A stretch of 12,540 bases of DNA from Spartobacteria bacterium UBA5019 (GTDB taxonomy: Bacteria; Verrucomicrobiota; Verrucomicrobiia; Chthoniobacterales; Terrimicrobiaceae), in NCBI GenBank assembly GCA_002396485.1, contig DGXZ01000066.1:1-12540 (forward strand), given 5' to 3'. The position numbers were made by a program, and so were the translations under genes. This document shows, piece by piece, positions 6,499 through 12,540 of the stretch. Numbering within the stretch: position 1 is the stretch's first letter; each line of letters opens with the position of its first letter. The notes below the pieces were generated by a model, which saw only the letters and a list, made by a program, of their open reading frames with translations, was not told the DNA's origin and searched no databases.

Positions 6499-8868
6499 AT
6501 GGCCGCTGACGACCGCTCGATTTTTTATAAACATCTTTTTCGGTGGCGGTGGATTTTTTTCGGGTTGCTTCTGCTTGCGACCGGTCTTGGTCTCAGCCGC
6601 ATTCGGGTGGATGCCAATGTGCTCGATCTCCTTCCGCCGGACCTTGTGGCGGTGCGGGGGCTTAAGATTTTTCTGGGGCATTTTGGGCAGCCGCACGAGT
6701 TGATCGTGATGGTCGAGGCCAGCGACCCGGTGGAGGCGCACGCCATGGTTGATTCCTTGGCTGATGAGCTACGCGCCACTTCCACTCTGGTCGTGCACGA
6801 CTCTCCACCCTGGGCAGCGGATCCACGGGAACTCGTGCCTCTCGCAGCTTATGCACTTCTCAATCAGGAGCCGGAAACATTTCATGCGACACTCGAGAAG
6901 ATGTCCCCCGCAGGTGCACGCGCGCGAGCATCGGAGGCCGTGGAACGCCTGGGACTGACTGTGGCTCCAGAGGAAATGGCGCGTCTCGCTTATGACCCGC
7001 TGGATCTCCTTTCGGCGCTGCCGTCCACTGCCGCACCGGATCTGGCGAACCGTGAGTTTTCATCGGTGGATGGCCGCACGCGCCTGCTCTATGTCACGCC
7101 TGTTTCTCTCACGCCCTCGAAGGATTGGGTCTCACAAACGACCAAGCGCATTCAGGAATGGCAGTCCGCCTCGCCCGAACGTCTAGCGGCCGACGTGGGA
7201 TGGACTGGAGAGCCTGCTTTCGTGCAGGAAATATCGACCGCCATGGAGCAGGATATGCGCTGGTCCTCCATTTCGTCGCTGGCATTTGCGGCGCTCATTT
7301 TTTTCCTCGCTCACCGGCGTCTGCGTCCGCTGTGGGGCTTGCTTTTCTATGTGGCTTGCAGCTTTGCCATCGCGCTTGGCCTGACAGCGCTTTTTTTCCC
7401 TGGTCTTTCGATCATCAGCGTCGGGTTTGCCGCCATCCTGGCGGGCCTGACGGTCGATTACGGATTCATTCTGTATCAACGTCGCATTGAACATGGCGGA
7501 ACCATCCAGGAACTCCGCGCCGCGACATCGCCCGGCATTCTGGCCGGTGCCGCTACCACTGCGGCGGCCTTTTTCAGTCTGAACCTGTCGGGCCTGCCGG
7601 GCATAGCCCAACTTGGCACAACCGTTGCAATCGGCGTGATGGCGGGCGCATTCCTCATGATTGTTTTCTATGCGAGGGATCTTCAAAAAATGCGTCTTCC
7701 CTCTCCCGCTGCGGCGCAACCCTTGCCCCCGTATTTGCTCATCGCGGGAAAGGCCTGCTCCCTCCTTGTTCTTCTTGCCGCCATTTGTGCTCTGGCCTTT
7801 CTGGGATTTCCCCGCTGGACGGCTGATACCCATTCGATGCGACCCCGCGCGAGCGTGGCGTATCCGACTCTGGACAGGCTGGGCATTGCACTAGGCAATG
7901 ATCACGCGGTCCTGAATGTCATTGCAGCAGGGCCAACGGAATCGATCGTTTCCGAGAAACTCGCCCGCGCGCGTGCAGCCCTCGAGCAGGCACTCAAGGA
8001 CGGCGTGATCTCGAGTTTCGAATTACCCGACACACTGTGGCCGCGTGCGGATTTTTTAAAATCCAACCTCACTTCGGCATCCACTACGATATCTGAAAAA
8101 CAGGCTCTCTGCGCATTGCTCGCGGAGGCTGGTTTTTCGGAAAGTGGCACGTTTCTCACAGTCGGCATCCTTGATCAATGGCAGAGCTGGCAGGCTTCGA
8201 ACACGTCTCCCGTGCCAGAGAATGCGGCTTTCGACTGGATTGCGAGACGCACGATGAGCCTGCAAGGCCCGGAGTTCGCTGCGTGTGGAGTGGCCATCGC
8301 ATCCGACAAAGATCCCAGGGCCGTCGCTCTGCTCATCGACAAGCTGGCTGCCGATGGAGTCTACATAACGGGATGGCATAAACTCGGTGAGGGACTCTCG
8401 CAGCATGCCCTCGGCCACGGACTGCTGGCGGGAGCCGCCTTTCTCGCCGTCCTTTCCGCCGCGTTATTCCTCTCACTTCGCAATCTGAGCGACACTCTGC
8501 TTGTTCTTGGCATCACAGCTCTCAGTCTCCTGGCCATGACAGGCCTGATGCGGCTTTTTTCGCTGGATTGGAATTTCATAAACCTCTGCTCCGTGACGCT
8601 CACCATCGGTGCCGGAGTGGATTACAGCATTCACATGATCTTCGCCCTCCGGCAAAACAACGGCGATGCGGCCGCCGCCTTCCGGGATGTTGGAAAAGCC
8701 CTTGCGCTTTGCGCGGCCACGACGGTCGTGGGATTCGGCTCCCTCGCCACCGCCCAGACTGTCGGATTGGCATCCCTCGGCATCAACTGCGCACTGGGGG
8801 TTGCCATGAACGCTCTGTTCGCCTTGTTTCTGCTTCCGGCGGCATGGCGCGCGCATCAGAAACCCTGA
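6499..8868 (+). CDS. RND/MMPL-superfamily predicted exporter (COG4258-like)
   Basis: A 789-aa polytopic membrane protein with the duplicated RND/MMPL fold. One membrane helix lies near 18-34, followed by a large outward loop (about 35-254). Five helices (about 255-393) follow, then helix 7 near 412-438, a second loop (about 439-640) and five helices to the C-terminus, about 12 in all. Each half carries the proton-relay-type motif of the superfamily: AGLTVDYG with D320 and GAGVDYS with D708. Such proteins use the proton gradient to move lipids or other hydrophobic compounds; COG4258-type members are often linked to lipid or aryl polyene export, but the substrate here cannot be read. The in-frame TAA at 6478-6480 makes the ATG at 6499 the first possible ATG. 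No adaptor, outer-membrane channel or acyl-carrier gene is adjacent, so it appears to be a single-gene unit. Confidence 0.87.
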   Translation: MAADDRSIFYKHLFRWRWIFFGLLLLATGLGLSRIRVDANVLDLLPPDLVAVRGLKIFLGHFGQPHELIVMVEASDPVEAHAMVDSLADELRATSTLVVHDSPPWAADPRELVPLAAYALLNQEPETFHATLEKMSPAGARARASEAVERLGLTVAPEEMARLAYDPLDLLSALPSTAAPDLANREFSSVDGRTRLLYVTPVSLTPSKDWVSQTTKRIQEWQSASPERLAADVGWTGEPAFVQEISTAMEQDMRWSSISSLAFAALIFFLAHRRLRPLWGLLFYVACSFAIALGLTALFFPGLSIISVGFAAILAGLTVDYGFILYQRRIEHGGTIQELRAATSPGILAGAATTAAAFFSLNLSGLPGIAQLGTTVAIGVMAGAFLMIVFYARDLQKMRLPSPAAAQPLPPYLLIAGKACSLLVLLAAICALAFLGFPRWTADTHSMRPRASVAYPTLDRLGIALGNDHAVLNVIAAGPTESIVSEKLARARAALEQALKDGVISSFELPDTLWPRADFLKSNLTSASTTISEKQALCALLAEAGFSESGTFLTVGILDQWQSWQASNTSPVPENAAFDWIARRTMSLQGPEFAACGVAIASDKDPRAVALLIDKLAADGVYITGWHKLGEGLSQHALGHGLLAGAAFLAVLSAALFLSLRNLSDTLLVLGITALSLLAMTGLMRLFSLDWNFINLCSVTLTIGAGVDYSIHMIFALRQNNGDAAAAFRDVGKALALCAATTVVGFGSLATAQTVGLASLGINCALGVAMNALFALFLLPAAWRAHQKP

Positions 8869-8920
8869 TGAAACTGGGCCATCCAGCAGGTTCTTTGAGC
8901 GCTGACCTCCACGCTGATTG

Positions 8921-8949
8921 TGGACGAATTGCTCGCGGCGCTTTACAAT
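8921..8949 (+). promoter_or_regulatory. candidate sigma-70 promoter for tRNA-Pro
   Basis: TGGACG at 8921-8926 matches 4 of 6 positions of TTGACA, and TACAAT at 8944-8949 matches 5 of 6 of TATAAT, with the ideal 17-nt spacer. It ends 34 nt before the tRNA, giving a short 5' leader of roughly 25-30 nt. It lies in the 115-nt gap after the exporter gene, in which nothing else is apparent. Confidence 0.55.
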
Positions 8950-8983
8950 CTGGCTGGGGCTGCTACGTTTTACCCCTCAGCAG

Positions 8984-9057
<74 letters not shown>

Positions 9058-9173
9058 TTTTTTGTTCCAGCGTGCCGTCGAAGACGATGCCGCTGTCTTG
9101 GAATGACCAACTCTACTGCTCGGCAGAATCTGCAGATTGCAGGGTGAAAGAATGTCACAGACGGCTGCCCGTG
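9058..9173. other. short intergenic region between tRNA-Pro and the convergent hydrolase gene
   Basis: A 116-nt gap between convergent genes. Two weak symmetrical elements are present: a 12-nt palindrome AATCTGCAGATT at 9127-9138, and a 6-bp hairpin GCTGCC (9164-9169) / GGCAGC (9181-9186) whose loop includes the hydrolase stop codon. Neither is followed by a T-run on the minus strand, so neither is a convincing terminator. No gene is seen, and there is no sign of an integrase or attachment duplication next to the tRNA. Confidence 0.5.
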
Positions 9174-10193
9174 TTATTCCGGCAGCAAGAGCCTGGCAAT
9201 ATGCCTGAGCTGTGGGGCCGGGCTCATTTTGGCGCGGAGTGGGGTAACTTTCACGGAATCGCCATCGGATTCCAGCAGCCACGAAAAAATGGGGACAGGC
9301 GGATTCGTTTCCGAAAGAGGGCCGTCGGCAGGACGCAATTCGCCGAAACGCCAGTCGCTGATCACCCAGCCCCGATCGGTTTTTCTCACGCTGAAAAATC
9401 CATCCGAGAACCACTCGAGGCGGCGGGCTGGACGAGATCCGGCGATGGGCGCGAGGTCCTCGTGGTTTTTCGGGATGAAATCGAATGATGGCTGCGCGTT
9501 GGGTTTCAGAAGGGAGTGGTATGTGATGACGAAGTCCTTCTCGCGCTCCGCGACGCCGCGCCAAAGAAGCGTGTTGAACGGGGTCGGAGTGGAGATGACG
9601 CGTTGTGCTTCGATGCCGGCTGAGGTGAGATTTTCGCGTATGCGGGATTCGGCTGCGGATTTTGCCCCAAGGCTCCAGGCGGCGTAGAGCGAGGCGAGGA
9701 CAACTCCAGCGGTGTTTGCCCACACACGCAAGCGGGGGTGGTTTTTTGCAAACCATGCGATGGCCACTCCAAGCAGGAGCGGCGCAGTGAAAAGGGGATC
9801 GATAATGAAGAGATTGTTCCAGCCCGCGCGGAAATCGCTAAATGGCTTGAAGACCATCGTTCCGTAGATGGTGAAAACATCAATCAGCACATGGGTGGAA
9901 AAAATTGCGAAAACGGTGAGCGCCGCTCTCAGGGTGGTAACGCCTCCCTTATGGAGATGCGCGATCAACCAGCCAAAAAATGGCGAGACGACGGCTATGA
10001 CCAAAAGCGAATGCGACCATCCACGATGCCACTCAAGCTGCTGGATATGATCGAGCCAAGGGTTGAAGACGACGTCGAGATCGGGAAGGGTTCCGAGCGC
10101 AACACCCCATACTATGGCCTTGTTGCCGAGGCGTCTTCCCATGCCAGCTTCGGCGACGGCGGCACCAAGGACGGCTTGGGTGATCGAATCCAC
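9174..10193 (-). CDS. YdjM-type membrane-bound metal-dependent hydrolase
   Basis: A 339-aa protein of the YdjM/DUF457 family, described as inner-membrane metal-dependent hydrolases; biochemical substrates are largely unknown. The N-terminal half carries the expected motifs: MDSITQAVLGAAVAEAG at the start, LPDLDV with D38 and D40, WHRGWSHS with H56, R57 and H61, STHVLIDVFT with H101 and D105, and FIIDPLF with D132. These His/Asp residues are likely metal ligands, lying at the ends of four or five membrane helices between about 25 and 175. The C-terminal half (about 190-339) is soluble and less conserved, ending in a predicted beta-rich segment. The start is GTG at 10193, chosen because the family begins exactly with this MD.ITQ.VLGA motif. 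It sits 30 nt after the aminotransferase gene, so the two are probably co-transcribed. Confidence 0.88.
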   Translation of the reverse strand: MDSITQAVLGAAVAEAGMGRRLGNKAIVWGVALGTLPDLDVVFNPWLDHIQQLEWHRGWSHSLLVIAVVSPFFGWLIAHLHKGGVTTLRAALTVFAIFSTHVLIDVFTIYGTMVFKPFSDFRAGWNNLFIIDPLFTAPLLLGVAIAWFAKNHPRLRVWANTAGVVLASLYAAWSLGAKSAAESRIRENLTSAGIEAQRVISTPTPFNTLLWRGVAEREKDFVITYHSLLKPNAQPSFDFIPKNHEDLAPIAGSRPARRLEWFSDGFFSVRKTDRGWVISDWRFGELRPADGPLSETNPPVPIFSWLLESDGDSVKVTPLRAKMSPAPQLRHIARLLLPE

Positions 10194-10223
10194 TGCAGCG
10201 AAATCCGGCTGGCGCCCGAAAAG

Positions 10224-11294
10224 CTACTCCAGCGTGTCGTCCAACGCCGCGAGTAAGGTTGCGATGGATTCGCTGGTTTCATCTCCCATGTTCGAGATGC
10301 GGAAGGTTTTTCCTTTGAGTTTGCCGTAGCCTCCATCGATGACGAAGCGGTGCTTCTCGCGGAGGCGCTTGATCCAGGACGCGACATCGATGTCGCGATT
10401 GTTCTTCACACAAGTGAGCGACAGCGAGCGGCGGCCTTCGGGAGCGAAGAAATCGAATCCACGAGCCTTGACCCACTCATGAACCTGGGCGTTGAGCGAG
10501 GCGTGGCGAGCGTGGCGGGCCTCGATGCCTTCGCTGAAAATATCATCCAGCTTCGACTCGAGCGCATAGATGAGTGAAATCGCCGGCGTGCTGGGTGTCA
10601 TGTCCTGTTCTTGGTTTTTGGCGAATTCCACGAAGTCGAAATAGTATCCACGGTCCTTGATCGCCTCAGCGCGTTTCATCGCACGCTCGGAGACGGCGAA
10701 GAGCGCCAATCCGGGCGGCATGGCCAGCGCCTTCTGGCTGCCGGTGAGCAGCACATCGATGCCGAGTTCACCCATCGGAATCGGCTGCGTGGAAAAAGAC
10801 GAGACGCTGTCGACAATGAACATCACCTCCGGGAACTCGCGCAAGACGGCGGCAATCTCGGGAAGCGCATTGCGCACGCCGCAGGAGGTTTCGTTGTGGA
10901 TGAGCGTGAAGGTATCGAATCCACCCTCGGAGAGTTTCGCGCGGATCATGTCCGGTTCGATGGACTCTCCCCACTCGACTTGGAGAGCCGCTGCCTCTTT
11001 GCCGCAGCGCTTGCTGACATCAAACCACTTGTCGGAAAACGCACCGCACATGCCGTTGAGGACTTTTTTTGCCGTGAGATTCCGGATCGCGCCCTCCATG
11101 ACGCCCCAGGCCGAGGATGTGGAGAGAAAGACAGGGCGCTGGGTGCCGAAGAGGGTCTGCAAGCGGGGTTGGATGCCGCCGTAGAGTTTTTTGAATTCCG
11201 AGCCACGGTGGCCGATCATCGGCGTGCACATGGCGCGGAAGGTTTTTTCGGAAACTTCGATAGGACCTGGAATGAAGAGCTTGATGTGTGACAT
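10224..11294 (-). CDS. class V PLP-dependent aminotransferase (alanine-glyoxylate/serine-pyruvate/SerC-like)
   Basis: A 356-aa cytoplasmic fold-type I aminotransferase. Substrate-binding PGPIEVS is at 9-15 with HRGSEF at 29-34. STSSAWGVMEGAIRN (58-72) fits the PLP-phosphate loop, and HNETSCGV (133-140) and VDSVSSF (161-167, D162 contacting the PLP pyridine nitrogen) follow. The PLP Schiff-base lysine is K188 in TGSQKALAMPPGL. This pattern matches the alanine-glyoxylate/serine-pyruvate group and also the divergent phosphoserine aminotransferases used in some bacteria for serine synthesis; sequence alone does not decide. The ATG at 11294 has no clear Shine-Dalgarno. Only 36 nt separate it from the divergent holA, so the promoters overlap or lie within the neighbouring gene. 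It leads a two-gene unit with the YdjM-type hydrolase, with no obvious functional connection. Confidence 0.92.
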   Translation of the reverse strand: MSHIKLFIPGPIEVSEKTFRAMCTPMIGHRGSEFKKLYGGIQPRLQTLFGTQRPVFLSTSSAWGVMEGAIRNLTAKKVLNGMCGAFSDKWFDVSKRCGKEAAALQVEWGESIEPDMIRAKLSEGGFDTFTLIHNETSCGVRNALPEIAAVLREFPEVMFIVDSVSSFSTQPIPMGELGIDVLLTGSQKALAMPPGLALFAVSERAMKRAEAIKDRGYYFDFVEFAKNQEQDMTPSTPAISLIYALESKLDDIFSEGIEARHARHASLNAQVHEWVKARGFDFFAPEGRRSLSLTCVKNNRDIDVASWIKRLREKHRFVIDGGYGKLKGKTFRISNMGDETSESIATLLAALDDTLE

Positions 11295-11330
11295 GGCGAA
11301 AAAGTGGAGCGCTCATGTTACGTCTGACGG

Positions 11331-12515
11331 ATGGCTGATGACGAAGAAATTTTGCAATCCGGCAAGCCTGACGCCAAGATTCCCCCCATCCCAATGGCCG
11401 GAAAAAAAACCTCATCAGCAATTCATTTCATCAGCGGCTCGGACGATGCCGCCGTGAAAAAAGCCGCCTCCGCACTCGCAACGAAGCTGGCTCCAGGCGC
11501 GGATGCGTTTGGTTTGGAGATTATCGACGGAGCGGTGGAGACGGTGGATGCCGCAATAGCCCGCACGCGGGAGGCCATGCAGTCCCTCGCCACGATGCCG
11601 TTTCTGGGCGGCACGAAGCTTGTGTGGTTGAAAAGTGCGGCCTTCCTCGCCGACAGCGTGGCGGGGCGCTCTGAAAATGTCATCACGGTCGTCGAGCAGC
11701 TTTGCGACCTGCTGGATGAAGGCCTCCCCGACGGGGTCACTTTTTTGCTGAGCGCGCCGGGCGCGGACAAGCGCCGCTCGGCCTATAAACGCCTTTCCAA
11801 GGCAGGAAGCACGGTCCTCCACGACAAACCCTCGCTGGGATTCGGTGCGGGCGAGGAGGAAATTATCAACTGGACGATGCAGCAAGTGCGGGCGCGCGGG
11901 TTGAAATTTTCAGCGGATGCCATCGAGGTGCTTGCCGCGCGGGTGGGCCTCGATTCCGCGCAGCTCCACAGCGAACTCGACAAAATCGAGACGGCCTTCG
12001 GGCCAGGCCATCCCATTGGCGAGCGTGATGTGCGCGACCTCGTGCCTGCGACCCGCGAGAGCGGCGTCTTCGACATAGGCAATGCCATCTCCGCCCGCAA
12101 CCTCCCGCTGGCCCTTGAAACACTCGACCAACTTTTTTACCAGGGAGAAAAAGGCGTTGGCATCCTGCTGGCATCCATCGTCCCGACCGTTCGAAATCTC
12201 CTGCTCGCGAAAAGCCTGCTCATCCGCCACAAGCTGCGCCCGCCCGCCGAGGCGAATTATTTCGGCGGCACACTGGCCAAACTCCCGCCCGAGGAAACGG
12301 ATTTTCTGCCTCGCAAAAAGGACGGCACCCTCAACGCCTATGGCCTCGGCATCGCTGCCAAAAGCTCCGTCCACTACTCCCTCGAAGAGCTCCAGCGCGC
12401 CTTCCACGGCTGCGCCGATGCCAATCTTCAACTCATCACCAGCCAAGGCGCGGAGGACGTCGTCCTCACACGCCTCCTCATCGGCTTCATGGGCAGGCCG
12501 ACGGCAGGTATTTAG
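11331..12515 (+). CDS. holA: DNA polymerase III delta subunit
   Basis: The delta subunit of the clamp loader, which opens the beta clamp and helps load it on DNA during replication. The product is 394 aa, longer than the usual roughly 340. The first domain (about 28-170) lacks a P-loop, as expected for delta, and has the characteristic FLGGTKLVWL at 91-100. The region near 200-245 has the typical LDSAQLHSELDKIE, followed by VRDLVP. The C-terminal helical collar domain starts with VFDIGNAISARNLPLALETL (246-265) and continues QLFYQGEKGVGILLASIV. The first ATG at 11331 gives a 21-residue polar N-terminal extension before MAGKKTSSAIHFISG (ATG at 11394), and the latter could be the true start; neither has a strong ribosome-binding site. 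It diverges from the aminotransferase gene. Confidence 0.9.
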   Translation: MADDEEILQSGKPDAKIPPIPMAGKKTSSAIHFISGSDDAAVKKAASALATKLAPGADAFGLEIIDGAVETVDAAIARTREAMQSLATMPFLGGTKLVWLKSAAFLADSVAGRSENVITVVEQLCDLLDEGLPDGVTFLLSAPGADKRRSAYKRLSKAGSTVLHDKPSLGFGAGEEEIINWTMQQVRARGLKFSADAIEVLAARVGLDSAQLHSELDKIETAFGPGHPIGERDVRDLVPATRESGVFDIGNAISARNLPLALETLDQLFYQGEKGVGILLASIVPTVRNLLLAKSLLIRHKLRPPAEANYFGGTLAKLPPEETDFLPRKKDGTLNAYGLGIAAKSSVHYSLEELQRAFHGCADANLQLITSQGAEDVVLTRLLIGFMGRPTAGI

Positions 12516-12540
12516 CCCAAGTTTCGCATGGGTGACCGGA

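Noticed and set aside
7183..7833. 216-codon minus-strand open frame inside the exporter gene
   Set aside because: Antisense shadow; composition is charged and low complexity, and the plus-strand gene has clear motifs.
9127..9138. 12-nt palindrome AATCTGCAGATT
   Set aside because: About three such 6-bp-arm palindromes are expected by chance in a window this size.
9164..9186. 6-bp hairpin over the stop codon of the YdjM-type gene
   Set aside because: Long 11-nt loop and no T-run on the minus strand, so not a credible terminator.
12516..12540. CCCA...TGGG hairpin after holA
   Set aside because: Only four base pairs and no T-run; too weak to call before the window ends.

Overview
The window is a stretch of bacterial chromosome with G+C around 60% and dense coding on both strands. 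Nearly all of it is housekeeping: lysine/threonine biosynthesis, DNA uptake, site-specific recombination, a replication clamp-loader subunit and a tRNA. The organism cannot be named from sequence alone. The lipoprotein with a short helical repeat, the COG4258-like exporter, the gene mix and the frequent lack of clear Shine-Dalgarno sequences suggest a Verrucomicrobiota-like (PVC group) bacterium. That is a moderate-confidence impression, not a measurement.

Layout. At the left, asd (aspartate-semialdehyde dehydrogenase, minus) diverges from a small YkuD-domain L,D-transpeptidase-like gene (plus). The latter runs tail-to-tail into comEC (minus). comEC ends a long run of six minus-strand genes, in transcription order: xerD, an unrecognised 122-aa gene, an ORF6N-domain gene, a 53-aa antitoxin-like gene, a lipoprotein gene, then comEC. 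The first four are linked by three successive 4-nt stop/start overlaps (GTGA, ATGA, ATGA). The last two follow after 35 and 24 nt. The run could be one transcript joining tyrosine recombination, an accessory phage/addiction-type module and DNA uptake.

To the right, divergent from xerD, is a 12-TM RND/MMPL-type exporter (plus), then a tRNA-Pro(UGG) gene with a plausible promoter. Next is a minus-strand pair, a class V aminotransferase followed by a YdjM-type membrane hydrolase. The window ends with holA (DNA polymerase III delta subunit, plus).

The most unusual part is the ORF6N module at 4422-5463. The ORF6N gene contains a perfect 25-nt palindrome (two 12-nt arms around one central T) inside its coding sequence. 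Its 5' part has clearly lower G+C than xerD (49% against 63%, hand-counted over 240 nt each). It is flanked by an orphan gene on one side and a shortened antitoxin-like gene without a visible toxin on the other. No rRNA, CRISPR array, insertion sequence or transposase was seen, and no gene-free stretch exceeds 150 nt.
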